The notes under the pieces are model-generated. The model searched no databases, was not told where the DNA came from, and saw only the letters and a program-made list of their open reading frames with translations. The position numbers were made by a program, and so were the translations under genes. 64,000 nt of DNA from Sesamum alatum (Eukaryota; Streptophyta; Magnoliopsida; Lamiales; Pedaliaceae): positions 6,944,001-7,008,000 of the forward strand of contig JACGWO010000003.1 in the NCBI GenBank assembly GCA_034509735.1, written 5' to 3'. Below are positions 10,112 to 22,887 of the stretch, piece by piece. How positions within the stretch are numbered: the first letter of the stretch is position 1; each line of letters starts with the position of its first letter.

Positions 10112-10959
10112 ATTTCTATGTACCCAACATGATTAAAAACGTTATTTTCATCCCCGTCGTGGACAAAGAAGATTATAATTTCGCCATCAATAAAAATGAT
10201 TTTTATACTATCAATGATGGTGTTTTTCATTTTCTCGGTACATTAGTAAATGAAATGTGAATACTTCAGCAATCTAATTGGATTATGACTGCCCAACACA
10301 AATGAAAACAAGATAATCAAGATAAAGCACAGATATAGCATGCGAGGTTAGGTTATACCTCTATGGAAAGGATAAGGAGGTTGGTGCACTCGAAAAGTCT
10401 AGAAATAGTTGGACAACCTACCAACTTGCGAGTCCTGTCTAAAGGGAAAGATGACCAGGAAAACTTTTGTTGGACAAAGCACGTTAACCAATGGTCTATT
10501 GAATTTGATCCATACAGATGTCTGTAGACAACTAAATACTCAGACTAGAGGTGGGTACTCATACTTCATAACCTTTGCCGATAATCAATCACGGTATGGT
10601 TATGTTTACCCGATGAGGTATAAGTCTGAAACCTTTGGAAGGTTTAAAGAATACAGACTTGAAGTTGAGAACCAAACCAGTCGCAAGATTAAGGCTCTTC
10701 GGTCCAACCGAGTAGGACAATGTTTAAGTGGTGAATTCCTTGATTACCTAAAAGAGAATGGGATTCTCTCTCAATGGAATCCTCCTAGAGCACCACAGTT
10801 GAACGGTATGTCCAAAAGGAGGAATAGGACCCTATTGGACATGGTCCAATCCATGATGAGTTTTATTGAACTGCCTTTGTCCTTCTGGGTTTACGCTCTT
10901 GAGATGATAGCCAAACTTTAGAACCTGACATCATCTAAGATGATATCCTAGATGCCATC
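10112..10959 (+). pseudogene. Copia protease C-terminus and integrase, decayed
   Basis: The fragment begins after the protease active site (YVPNMIKN...) and runs through the integrase zinc region (PTCESCLKGK) into the core (HTDVC..., GGYSYFITF). Several stops occur before 10409; the frame 10409-10921 is then open for 170 codons. Two catalytic residues are lost. The second Asp, in the family's SDRGGE motif, is Asn within SNRVGQ. The third acidic residue, Glu in SERRN, is Lys within SKRRN. This copy could not integrate DNA. Its 5' side is cut by the gypsy LTR, and its 3' side is fused to an LTR fragment near 10960. Confidence 0.85.
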
Positions 10960-12031
10960 ATAATACGGGAGCAGTCCTCAAACTTGAGAAATCATGGCAG
11001 TCACGTGCACATAGTGGTTGTATCATGGATCTGGCGAGAGGTGATCATGTCAAGGACATGTTCATGATAAGCCTTGTCCAGTGCGATCAGAATGTGTAGC
11101 GAGGACGGTGGGTTTCCAGAAGAGGATCTGTCCCCTGTTAGTATGTGACAGAAGTATCTCCTATGCACTCGGAGACACGTTCATGCTCCTGGAAACTATG
11201 GCCATAGTGGTTGGTCGAGTAGGGAAAGGTTTCCTGTATTTGTGCAGTGAAGCGAACGTAGTTTCGAGTATTAAGCATAGCTGCCTTGTCTAGGATGAAA
11301 ATCAACGCCCAATTTCATGCCCTAGACACGGTAGAAGGAAGAACCACACCCGTGCGAATTCGAGAGCCTTAAAATGTTCACGCCAACATTCACCTAGTCT
11401 ATAGTGTCATGGACCGTTGCTAGATGGCCTACCATGGTGACGGGCTTCTATTAGACACAAGCGCAAGCCTAGCTGAGGGTGAACCTAAAGAGTCACACGC
11501 AAATCACCGAGGAGGTGAAGGAATTAACTTGAAGTTAATTCCAAAATATAATTAATAATTAGATTATTAATGAGATTGTCCATTAGATGGATGGACCAAT
11601 ATTGTATCAGGCCCACGCTAATAAATAAATAGAATTTATTAATTAAAGAGGGTTATGAGATTAGGTAATTTAATTGGACTAAAAAGACTATTGGCCATAA
11701 TTTATTTAGACCTTGAATTAAATTAGATTCAATTCATAGGATCTATTGGGCTTATTATAATTGGATCAAAATAAGACCCATCCATTAAATTATGACACGA
11801 GAGACAAGTTAACTTCCACTTTTGGAAGGAGAAGAGTTGGACTCTTCCCGTAGTGGATAGGCTGATTTTTTGTTCTTAATTAGAGCATAAAATTGGCCAT
11901 AGCTATTCTTGGAAAGGAACAAGTCAACCCTAATCAAGCTCTCTTTACTTGGTACGATTTGATCATACCTTGTAAATGAGATACTTGATTGGAATGTATC
12001 TAGACATGTCTAGGATGTACCTAAACACATG
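10960..12031 (+). mobile_element. Divergent LTR-A-like fragment
   Basis: This follows the LTR-A order from the TACGGGAG block through the conserved U3 core to the region just before the R hairpin, but with many substitutions. It starts abruptly at the copia junction and stops at the next LTR-A (12032), with neither terminus present. Parts resemble LTR-D, so it may be a separate subfamily. Confidence 0.7.
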
Positions 12032-14261
12032 TGAAGGACAAGCGGATCCGCCCGGGAGCGCGAGCGGAAGCGAGAAAGCGAGAAATCATGCACAAATTTA
12101 AATCTAATTTAAATATGCGAATTCCAAGGGGTGTACCCTTGGGTGCTCAATCGGGCGTTCGATGTAGGATGTGTAAATATTGAAAACATATATTTAAACA
12201 CATAGGGCATAGATATATAAATGAAATCAATCAAAGCGTAATAAACCGTTACCTTTGATTGTTTAGCGTATGCTCCCGGCTACTAGCGTTGTTCCTTCTC
12301 CGGAATGCTCACAAAATCCAAACATATGGATTCTCCAAAGGTGATCCAGACCACACCGGAAGAAACACACGTTCTTCTTGCTAGAAAAGAATGGGTTTTA
12401 GAAGGAATCGGTTTAAGAGAAGAACACTATGAATTAGTGTTCTCTTAAACTTACTTTGTTCTTCTTCTTGATTCAAAATCAAGTGAAGAACACAAGTGTA
12501 AGAGAGGGAGAGAGCACGAAAATTGAGAGAGAGAGGAGAGGATTTTTGTCTTCTCTTTTTCCTAGAAAAAGATGAATAATGAATCACTTATGCTTGGTGT
12601 TGTATATTCTAATATATATACATAATTAATGTGATTATTGGAATGTGTCTAGGTTCATCCAATGATGTCTAGATTCATTCCAATCAATCACCATTAATTC
12701 TTCAATCAAGCCTACCAAAATTTATGGTATGATCAAATCATACCAAAAGGGAAGAGCTTGATTGGAGTTGATTTGTCTCTTTCCAAAAGAGATAAGTCAA
12801 CATACCAACTAGCATGAAACATGGCTGATTTTGCTTCCTCCAAGGGAACATTTCGGCCATGTCTAATTAAAGGAAGAAATGCAACTTCTTCCTATTCCCA
12901 ATTATAAATTATTTCTCCTCTCGGGTATAATTTAACGGACCGGGTTTTATCGTAATCCAATTACGACGAACCCAACATTAAATCCAATTTAATGTCCATT
13001 TAAATTATTACCGTTGATCTTTTAATCCAATTAAAAGATCCAACATCTCAACGTCTAAACTTTCCATATTTAAACGAAAATCCAATTTACCGATTAAACG
13101 AAAGCCCGATACAATATCGGCCCGTCCATCCAATGGACTTTCCCTTAAGTAATCCAATTACTTATTTTATCCTTCGAGATTGACTCCAAGTCAATCTCTC
13201 AACCTCCTCGGTGATTTGTGTGTGACCCTTTAGGTTCATCCTCAGCTAGACTTGGGCCCGTGTCCCACAAGGGCCCGTTACCATGGGTGGCCGTCTAGCA
13301 ACGGTCGATGGCACTAGAGACTAGGTGAATTGGCGTGAACATTTAGGCGCCGATTCCGTACGGGTACGATCCTTCCATCTACCGCCTCCCGGCCTTAGTC
13401 TAGGGTATGGAATTGGGCGTCGGTTCCCATCCTTGACTAGGCATCTATGCTTAATATTCGAGACCACGTATGCTTCATTGCGTCGACACAGGAAACCATT
13501 CCCTATTCGACCAACCACTGTGGCCACAGCTTCAAACAGCATGAACGTGTCTCTGACTCCATAGGAGATACCTCTGTCACATACTGACAGGGGACGGAAC
13601 CTCTTCTTGGAATCCACCGTCCTCGCTACACATTCCGACTGCACTGGACAAGGCTTATGATAATCATCTTACAGAATGATTACCTCTCGCCAGATCCAAG
13701 ATACAGCCGTCCTGTGCACGCGACTGCCATGATCCCTCAAGTCTGAGGATTACTCCCGTACTATCGGAACCGGGGAAAACCAATCATACCGACCAAGCCT
13801 CCAAGGCTTCCATATGATGATCCCCGTGAGACAGTCCAGTCGGCTCGACCCCAGTCGACCAACCCATCAAGATCGTGTAGGCGTCCCACGCCTGTCGCCG
13901 ATGAAACACGGCACTCATCCAATGAACACGACTCTTGATGCAAGTCTCAATAGGACTCTCGTTGCCCTGTCTCGAGGTCCTCGACTTGGAACGTTTCAGA
14001 CCCAACTCTTAATCAGTTGGTTTCATGACCACCATCCAATGCGTGGCCCAACTGCACGAGTTGTTATCCATGGTCTGTGGGCTTTGTTGTGATATAAGTT
14101 AAACACCATTTTAATAAATGTAAGATGAGCGCAACAAAGAAGGTACCATTGGTGACGAATACTCATCTTATTCATCACATAATAATATTACATGTACATC
14201 AAGTTGTCAGATAGGTTACAAATCGCCAAACCTATTGGCTTTCTGGTCACCTATTCTAACA
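12032..14261 (-). mobile_element. LTR-A (minus strand), no target duplication
   Basis: A full-length 2230-bp LTR with both termini. The flanks ACATG and ATCTG do not match, and the neighbours are unrelated (LTR fragment on the left, Tat-like gag on the right). It may be a solo LTR from recombination between elements, or the flanks were deleted later. Confidence 0.85.
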
Positions 14262-15330
14262 ATCTGCTCCCTCACCATGACATTTATTGCATGATGTTAG
14301 CTAAGATGGTTGACATGAGGCACCTCATATACTACCTCCAAAAATCATTGGACATAATCCCTTAGTGGCTCGTCCTCCTTCTATGAGATGGTAAAAAGGT
14401 ATGGAATAGTTTTTGGGTACTTCTTGTTCATAGAGAATATGATGTAGGAATAATCGGGTCAACTTCTCAATGCTATGGATAGTTCTAGCGCGCAATTGGT
14501 TAAACCACGTTAGAGCACGTTTAGAGTGTGGTACGAAAAATCTTGAAGTAGGCGGATCACTTAGGTTGTACCAATCTATCTTAGCATACAATTTATCCAA
14601 ATATTCTCAAGGATCTCTCGTTCCATCATACTCTGGTAGGTTTGATACTTTTATGCCTACGGGGTAGTGTTTAAGCAAGGATTGTAGGTGAGAAGGGGTT
14701 GCAGTTTAGTGGGGCTACGGTAAATGGCAGGTAGCCATCTTCCAATCCACTCGAGTGAGGGGGTATAGAAGGTTGTCGTGATTGGGGAGCGACCTATTCT
14801 TGGTTTTGAGAGACGACTTCAAGTTGAAAGACAATACTATTCACCTCCTCTTGCCTCTATTAATCCTCATGGGGAGCCAAGAAAGATTTTTAACTTCAAT
14901 GTTGTTGGAACTGGGTTGGAACGACAGACGGAGATTCAGGGAGTGATCGAGTGGTCAACTACGTATTGGGCCACTGATTGTCCACAACTAGAGTTTACCC
15001 ATCTTGAATTAGAGCAAATAGGGCATCTTGCTTCAATTGTATCATCACCTCTTGAGGTGGTGGGACACCAAGGAAGGGTGGTTCTCCTAGTGGATGAGCT
15101 GGAGCTTGTTCATGCCGTGGGGCTAGTGCAGCTTGCTCCGCTTTGTTCTCATGTGTTGTCTCATTTTGTGCTATGTCCACAGCTGGGACATCGTGGGCTC
15201 GAGACTTGGTCTACATCCTTAGTGCTAGGGCAATGTGTTCTCATAGACGGCACCAAAGATGTAGATGTAATTCTAGCGGGGAGTGAACGGAAAAGTTACC
15301 TTCGACATGCATATGTTTCCCACATATTAT
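14262..15330 (-). pseudogene. Ty3/gypsy Tat-like gag, decayed
   Basis: Minus-strand translation from about 14660 to 14325 gives LPEYDGTRDP, a stop, then EYLDKLYAK, WYNLSD, LTWFNQL, TIHSIEKLTRLFLHHI. This is the retrotransposon gag domain of Tat/Ogre-like elements, where a WFNQLP-type motif precedes a Phe-rich helix. The stop after RDP replaces the Trp usual there (TGG to TGA). An upstream portion in another register (about 15180-14995) gives ENKAEQAALAPRHEQAP, so at least one frameshift lies between. The C-terminal side is cut at 14262 by LTR-A, just after VPHVNH. It is the only Tat-like fragment in the window. Confidence 0.75.
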
Positions 15331-15411
15331 GTCTAGAGAGCGAATTTAATTTTGGTTGGTGTCTTGCCTTTTCAATGAATAGTAACTTAAACTTTAAAAA
15401 TAATTTTGGGG

Positions 15412-15419
15412 TATTTATA
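15412..15419 (-). promoter_or_regulatory. Possible TATA box upstream of the Tat-like gag
   Basis: The minus strand reads CTCCTCTATAAATACCCC about 80-230 bp before the gag region. It may be the promoter of that element's LTR, but LTR and PBS boundaries are not recognisable here. Confidence 0.35.
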
Positions 15420-15459
15420 GAGGAGTTGTGAGTTTTAGTGTGTACTAAGGTGTATATAT

Positions 15460-15604
15460 TGTAAGGCAACGTGGATCATCTCGGCAGAAAGTGCGAGTGC
15501 GGCAGTGCGGTATGTAAAATCATAAATTATAAATCATACATTAACGATGGAATTTAAAGAGATTGTTCAAAGGGTGTTCCCTTGAATCTCCGGGGTGTTT
15601 GGTG
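15460..15604 (-). mobile_element. Degenerate LTR 3' end (minus strand)
   Basis: The minus strand has the U5-type wording of LTR-B/C (GTGGATCATCTCGG, then alternating GTGCG) and a decayed form of the near-terminal hairpin (TTCAAAGGG...CCCTTGAA). It stops where LTR-D begins. It is too divergent to assign to A, B or C. Confidence 0.55.
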
Positions 15605-17762
15605 TGTTAGAATAAGTGACTGGAAAGCCAATTAGATTGGCCTAGATGTAATCTAATTCTGACAATGTCATTGTAATTGTAATATTGTTACATGAATAAA
15701 GTGAGTATTCACGTTTGGCAGTTCCATTTGTTGTGCTCGCTATATATGTATATTCTATTAACATCACAACAACGCCCACAGGCAAAACGAACAACCCATG
15801 TAGTTGGGTTGCGCATTGGATGTCAGCTATGAAACCAACTTCTAAGGGTTAGGTCTGAAACTTCCAAGTCGAGGACCTCGAGACAGGGCATCGAGAGTCC
15901 TATACAGACTTGCACTAAGGATTTCATTCATTGGATGAGTGTCGTGTTTCATCAGCGGCAGACGTTGGACGTCTATGCAATATTAGTGGGTTAGTTGACA
16001 AGGATGTCAGCTGACTGAACTGACTCGTGGGAATCATCATATAGAAGCCTTGGAGGCTTGGTTGGTATGACTGGCATTCCCTGCTCCAATAGTACGAGAT
16101 TAGTCCTCGGACTTGAGGAATCATGGCAGTCAGATGCATATGATGGTTGTATCTAGCATCTGGAAAGAGATGTCAGTATCTGGGATACGTTCATCATAAG
16201 CCTTATACTGTGCAGTCGGAATATGTATTGAGGACGGCGGATTTCAAGATAGGATCCGTCACCTGTCAGTATATGACACTCGAGTCTCCTATACACTCGG
16301 AGATAATTTAAACTCTTATAAATCTATGGCCACAGCGATTGGTCGAGTAGGTATTGGTTTCCTACATCGATCGATAGAGTAAACGTGTCTCGAGTAGTTA
16401 CTGAGCATAGTTGTCTAGTCTAGGATGGAAACCGACGCCCAATTCACTGCCCTAGACTTAGACCGGGAGACGGATGATGGAAGGACCGTACTCTTATGGA
16501 ACTCGACAGCCTAAATGTTCACGCCAACATTCACCTAGTCTCTAGTGCTATGGACCGTTGTTAGACGGTCACTCATGGTGACGGGCGTTTTTTCGATTAA
16601 TGATTAATCGGAAAATAATTAATTAAATTAGATTTAATTGACCAATTGTGTTGGACACAAGCCCAAGTCTAGCTGAGGGTGAACCTAATGAGTCACACAC
16701 AAATCACTTTGGATTTGGCAGAATTAATTTGGAATTAATTCTAGAAGAAGCGAATATATTTAAACGGATTAAATTTATTCAAGAGAGAAAATAAATGATT
16801 GCATCATTTATTGAGAAATCCATTTGATGCATGGTCCAAGAATTAATTAATTGGATTAGTTAATTTTTCGGACTAAGAACCTTTAGATTAATTGGATTAA
16901 TTTATCGGGTTTTGGCTATAATAGTTGATTAGATCAATTATTCTTAATTTGGACTTATGTTTATTTAATTGGATTAAATAAATAATTGGGCTTCAATTGA
17001 ATTGAAATTAATTAGATTAATTATTTCTCAATGGATATATGTTTGGACTTTATTTAATTTGATTAAATACAAGTCCAAAAACATAAAGGTCCAAGTCCAT
17101 TTTTCATTCAAGTTGAAGCTAGTTAAGGAGGAGTTTCAACTCTTCCACATGTGTACATGATATGCACAAAATTTTTGCTCTTTTGTGGGTGGTTTTTTTT
17201 TTTTTTTTTTTTTTTCTGGCTATCATGTGTAGTGGATGTGCTAGAAGTGTGTGTATGTGAAAGTTGCCTTGGAGGTTACTTATGTAGGTGGTTTTTTAAA
17301 CACTACATTCTAAATACACAAAACTACTTTGCTAGAAATAATTCACTTAACTTTCTTCATTTTTGCTGGAGCTTTTAGGCCAAAATACTCTCTGAAAATT
17401 TTCTCTTTTAGTGTTCATACTTCTTAGAGAAGATTGAACAAAAACATTCCAAGGTACACTAATCGATAGTGCTTTCTTTGGAATTGTTTCTTCTTCTTTG
17501 TTTCTATTTTCTATCTAGAATTAGAGTAGAAATAAAGCCATAGTGTGGTGTGGAACGCATTAGAGGAGTTCTACATTGAGCTCTCAAGTGGACGAACGAA
17601 GAAGGAAAAGAAAGGAACAACGCCCGAACCCGTTTTACATAAACGAACAAAGGTTGGTTTCCATTTATATTTTTTGTGTAACTTTGTTTTTCTCCTTTTA
17701 AGCCACATGTCCAGCATGTTTTCTTTTGTTGTTTATCCTTTCACAAACACCGAACGCCTGAA
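15605..17762 (+). mobile_element. LTR-D, 3'-truncated
   Basis: It begins TGTTAGAATAAGTGAC and carries the common U3 core (the GGACCGTTG and GGTGACGGG arms near 16554-16590) and a 23-T run at 17193-17215. It ends near ACACCGAACGCC, about 130 bp short of the expected LTR end, where a minus-strand LTR-C begins. The left flank is TGGTG, and the right duplicate is lost. A second, divergent copy starts at 62927. Confidence 0.7.
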
Positions 17763-18264
17763 TGAAAGATTGTGTGGATTGTCCCGGGAAATAGTGCGAA
17801 CGCGGAAGCACAGTATAAATTTAAATAACGAAATTTAAACATGCTTCTACGAAAAACAAAGAACACGTTCAAGGGTGTTCCCTTGAAGTTCCCGGGTGTT
17901 CCGTGTATCTCATGAATTAAAAGCATACAAGAATCATGGAGGCCATAGGATTAAAAATAAAAGAGGGACGGAAAAATATATCGGAACCTACCGATTGTCG
18001 TTTTCGTCTTCTAACCGGTACTCGCGTTGTTCCCCGATTTGCACCAAATCTCATATATGAGACTCTCCAAATTGTGACACGCAATCCACCCACGTATCTT
18101 GCACGTCGTGCTGGCGAACGAACAAGTATTTTGGAGAGGATGGATCAATCACACGTTATTAGGTTAACGGGATTAATCCTCCTATGTTCAATTGTTCCAA
18201 GAACAAAAGAACAAGAAACAAAACTTGGAGAGTGAGAGAGAGGGGCGGACGAGATAGGAGAGGG

Positions 18265-18299
<35 letters not shown>

Positions 18300-19557
18300 T
18301 GGAGTTTCATCATCTCTCTAATGATGAAGGGCTAGGACTATTTATAGAGGAGGAGTTTTAATCCTCTTCAAACTCCAACTATAGAAGACTAATTTGACTA
18401 GGATTTTGACCTAGTTAAAGTCGTAGTCAAAGTAGTATTTGACCTAGTCAAATTTAATCCTAGCCATCCATCTCTCCTTTTAATCTCAACCATTAATTTA
18501 ATTTAATGGAATATTTAAAACCTATTTAAATATTCCAAAGGACAATAAATAAATATAATAAATATAAATATCTATTCTAGGCCCATTAAATTAATTTTCT
18601 AATAAATCTAATTTATTAGATTAATCCCTTTTATCTAATAAAAGAAATTAATTCTCTCCAAGAAAATTAAAGACCCGATTAAATCCAATTTAATCATTCC
18701 ATTTATCCAATATTTAGTTCTAAATTAAATGCTTAATGTGTGTGGATTTTGTGTGACTCTTTAGGTTCACCTTTCAGCTAGATTCGGTCGGATTCCTAGA
18801 ATCCGCCCGTTACCATGGGTGGCCATCTAACAACGGTCTATGGCACTAGAGACTAGGTGAAAATTTGGGGATGAACATTTAAGCTCTAACAGTACACTCG
18901 TCCTTCTGTCTTCGGTCTCACCACTTAGGGTCTAGGGCACGGAAGATGCAAGTACCCATTTTGGACCTAAGTGTCGGTCTGTCCTTACCAAACACCGCAA
19001 GGTAAACCTTCCCTTCTGTTCAGTTACTGTGGCCACAGATTTTAGGGACAAGACACAGAGCATATGTGAGACTCAACTGTCAATGCCTTTTGACAGGAGA
19101 CAGATCCTTTCTTGGAAACTACTGTCACTTTGTAAACCGGAGGTGCACTAGACATGGCTTATGACTACTCAAGTGCATCTTGGCAATCTCTCACCATATC
19201 TAAGATACAGCCTCGATATACAGGTAAACTCAGCAGTTCCTCAAGTCAAAGGACTTGACCTGTACTGTTGGAATCGGGAGCACACGTCATACGTAGCCGA
19301 CCCTACTCAAGGTCCTCTGTAAGACGATTCCCGCGAGTCACCTCAGTCAGCTGCTCCCTAGCAGGCTAACCCACTAACACTGCTTAGACGACCTTCGTCA
19401 CCTGTCAATGAAACACGACAGCAGATGCTTAGTGCAAGTCTAAAGGGGAATCTCGGTACCCATTTTCGAGATTTCTTGACTTGGAGATTTCCGGACTGAT
19501 TCGGAGGGACTGATTTCATGGACCTACCTCGAAGCGTAGTCCCAGTCCCCGAAATAC
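17763..19557 (-). mobile_element. LTR-C (minus strand), U3 start missing
   Basis: The LTR runs from its TTTCA end (17763) to the CCCCGAAATAC block at 19557. About 200 bp of its U3 start is absent and replaced by a truncated LTR-A. TATA box on the minus strand at 18339-18346; CA/GT tract at 18268-18296. Confidence 0.85.
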
Positions 19558-19558
19558 A

Positions 19559-21566
19559 TGACCAGAAAACCAATAGGTTTGCCGATTTGTAACCTATTAT
19601 ACAACTCGATGTAAATGTAATATTATTATGTGATGAATAAAATGAGTATTCGTCACTTCTGGTGCTTACTTTGTTGCGCTCATTTCGCATTTGTTAAAAC
19701 GATGTTTAACTTATATCGTGACAAAGCCCACAGACCATGGAGAACAACTCGTGCAGTTAGGCCACGCATTGGATGGTGGTCATGAAACCAACTGATTAAG
19801 AGTTGGGTCTGAAACGTTCTAAGTCGAGGACCTCGAGACAGGGCATCGAGAGTCTTATTGAGACTTGCATCAAGAGTCATGTTCATTGGATGAGTGTGGT
19901 GTTTCATCGGCGACAGGCATGGGACGCCTACACGATCTTGATGGGTTGGTCGACTAGGGTCGAGCCTACTGGACTGACTCGCGGGGATCATCATATGGAA
20001 GCCTTGGAGGCTTGATCGGTATGATTGATTTTCCCCGGATCCGATAGTACAGGAGTAATCCTCAGACATGAGGGATCATGGCAGTCGCGTGCACATGACG
20101 GCTGTATCTTGGATCTGGCGAGAGGTGATCATTCTGTAAGATGATTATCATAATTCTTGTCCAGTGCAGTCGGAATGTGTAGCGAGGACGGTGGATTCCA
20201 AGAAGAGGATCCATCCCTTGTCAGTATGTGACAGAGGTATCTCCTATGCACTCGGAGACACGTTCATGCTATTTAAACCTAGTCTCTAGAGCCATGGACC
20301 GTTTCTAGACGACCACCCATGGTAACGAGCCTATGTGGGACACGGGCCCAAGTGTAGCTGAGGGTGAACCTAAAGGGTCACACACAAATCACCAAGGAGG
20401 TTAAGGGATTGACTTGGAGTTAATCTCGAAGGATAAATAAATAATTGGATTACTTAAGGGAAAGTCCATTGGATGGACGGGCCGGTATTATATCGGGCTT
20501 CGTTTAATTGGTAAATTGGATTTTCGATTAAATATGGAAAGTAGAGACGTTGAGACGTTGGATCTTTTAAATGGATTAAAAGATCAATGGGAATAATTTA
20601 AATGGACATTAAATTGGATTTAGTGTTGGGTTCGTCATAATTGGATTACGATAAAACCCGGTCCGTTAAATTTAACCCGAGAGAAGAAATAATTCCTATT
20701 TTGGAATAGGAAGAAGTTGGACTTCTTCCTTTAATTAGACATGGCCGAAATGTTCCCTTGGAGGAAGCAAAATCAGCCATGTTTCATGCTAGTTGGTATG
20801 TTGACTTATCTCTTTTGGAAAGAGACAAATCAACTCCAATCAAGCTCTTCCCTTTTGGTATGATTTGATCATACCATAAATTTTGGTAGGCTTGATTGAA
20901 GAATTGATGGTGATTGATTGGAATGTATCTAGACATCCTTGGATGAACCTAGACACATTCCAATAATCACATTAATTATGTATATATATGAGAATATACA
21001 ACACCAAGCATAAGTGAATCATTATTCATCTTTTTCTAGGAAAAAGAAGAAGAAAAATTCGGCCTCTCCTCTCCCTCTAACTCTGGATTTCTCTCCCATT
21101 TTTCTACATGTGTTCTTCACTTGGTTTTGAATCAAGTGGAGGAACAAAGTAGGTTTAAGAGTACACTAATTCATAGTGTTCTTCTCTTAAACCGATTCCT
21201 TCATTAAACCCGTTTTCTTCTAGCAAGGAGAACGTGCTTTTCTTCCGGTGTGGCGTGGATCACCTTTGGAGAATCCATACGTTTGGATTTCGTGAGCACT
21301 CTGCAGAAGGAACAACGCAAGTAGCCGTGTACACGTAGATCATCAAAGGTAACGATCTTATTACGCTTTGGTTGATTTACTATCTATCTATGCCCTATGT
21401 GATTTATGTATGCTTATAACATTTACACATCCTACATCGAACGCCCGGTTGAGCACCCAAGGGTACACCCCTTGGGACACGTTTATTTAAATTAGATTTA
21501 AATTTACGCCCATCTCTCGCTTTCTCGCTTCCGCTCGCGCTCTCGGGCGGATCGGCTTGTCCTTCA
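19559..21566 (+). mobile_element. LTR-A, 5'-truncated and with internal deletion
   Basis: It starts at TGACCAGAAAACC, lacking about the first 12 bases, and ends in TCCTTCA. Near 20275 the sequence jumps from CATGCTATTTAAA straight to CCTAGTCTCTAG, losing about 230 bp that all other LTR-A copies have. The right neighbour is copia RT coding sequence (AMAKSIRI block), and the left is LTR-C, so no target duplication remains. Confidence 0.85.
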
Positions 21567-22875
21567 ATGGCTAAGTCCATTCGGATACTGCTGGCCATAG
21601 CAACATGGTATGACTATGAAATATGGCAAATGGACATGAAAACGGCCTTCCTCAACGGTTTCGTAGAGGAAGAGATCTATATGGATCACCCGGAAGGTTT
21701 CACAACTGTTGGAGAAGAATTGAAGGTCTGCCGTCTCTAAAGGTCCATTTATGGCCTCAAACAAGCTTCCCAAAGCTGGAACATACATTTTGATGAAGTC
21801 ATACGGGGATATGATTTCATCAAGAACGAGTCCGATCCTTGTGTATACAAGAAGATCAGTGGGAGCTCAGTTGCATTTCTGGTGCTTTATGTGGATGACA
21901 TATTGCTCACTGGGAATGATGCTAAGATGTTGGGTACCACTAAAGCTTGGTTGTCAACGCAATTCTCCATAAAGGATATGGGCGAGGCGTCATACATCCT
22001 TGGCATCAAGATCTACAGTGATAGATCTAGAAGGATGTTAGGAATGGCCCAGTTCTCGTATATTAAGAAAGTCTTGAAGAGATTCAAGATGGAAAACTCA
22101 AAACGAGGATTCCTTCCTATGAGGCATGGAATTAAGTTGTCCAAGAAGTAGTCTCGCAAGACTTATGAGGAGCTTAAACGGATGTTGGACATCCCCTATG
22201 CTTTAGCCGTAGGCAGCATACAGTATGTTGTTCAGTGCATTAGACTTGATGTGGCTTTTGCTTTGAGCGTAACTAGTTGAAATTAGTCGTATGCTGGGGA
22301 GGCACTCTGGAGTGCAGTCAAGACTATCCTGAAGTACCTGAAAAGGACTAAGGACACGTTCGTGATCTACGGTGGTGGAGAGTTGATACTGGAAGGCTAT
22401 AGTGACTCTAGCTTCCAGTCCGATCACGATGATGCCAAGTCTCAGTCTGGTTATGTGTTCAGACTTAATGGTGGCGTGGTTGCTTGGAAGAGTTCCAAGC
22501 AGGCTACCACGGCGGACTCCACCACAGAGTCTGAATACATAGCAGCTTCGGAAGCTACTAAGGAGGCGGTTTAGATGAAGAGCTACATTCAAGAGTTGGT
22601 GTAGTACCTAGCATCACTGAGCCAGTAGTTATCTTCTGTGATAACAACGGGGCAATAGCGCAAGCAAAGGAACCGAGATCTCATCACCGATCCAAGCATA
22701 TTCTTAGATGCTACCATCTGCTCAGAGAGATGGTTAGCAGGGGCGACGTTCGGATGGACCGAGTCAGCTCCGCAGAAAACATAGCAGATCCACTTCCTAA
22801 GCCCGTGTCGCAAGTTGCCCATACTCAGCATCTGGATAAGATGGGTTTGAGGTTAATGGGTGATTGGCTTTAGGT
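21567..22875 (+). pseudogene. Copia reverse transcriptase and RNase H, decayed
   Basis: The translation starts inside RT (MAKSIRILLAIA, WQMDMKTAFLNG), passes the catalytic YVDD box near 21889 (LYVDDILL), and runs through the RNase H motifs SDSSFQSD and ESEYIAAS. Stops occur after KVCRL, after KLSKK, in the ALSVTS region and after KEAV, and a frameshift follows IQELV. The polypurine tract and an LTR-A follow, so this is the 3' part of an LTR-A-type element. Its 5' part is missing: LTR-A at 19559-21566 replaces it. Confidence 0.9.
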
Positions 22876-22876
22876 C

Positions 22877-22887
22877 AAGTGGGAGAT
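22877..22887 (+). other. Polypurine tract
   Basis: AAGTGGGAGAT lies directly before the LTR-A start at 22888. The same word precedes the LTRs at 28657 and 36719 and, on the minus strand, at 43304. Confidence 0.8.

Noticed and set aside
12027..14266. Target duplication for the LTR-A at 12032-14261.
   Set aside because: Flanks ACATG and ATCTG do not match, and the neighbours are different elements.
14778..15431. A 217-codon plus-strand open frame.
   Set aside because: It is the reverse of the minus-strand Tat-like gag and leader, with no recognisable domain.
17193..17215. T23 run as a poly(A) tail of a minus-strand retroposed sequence.
   Set aside because: No line- or sine-like sequence or target duplication adjoins it; a slippage run in LTR-D explains it.
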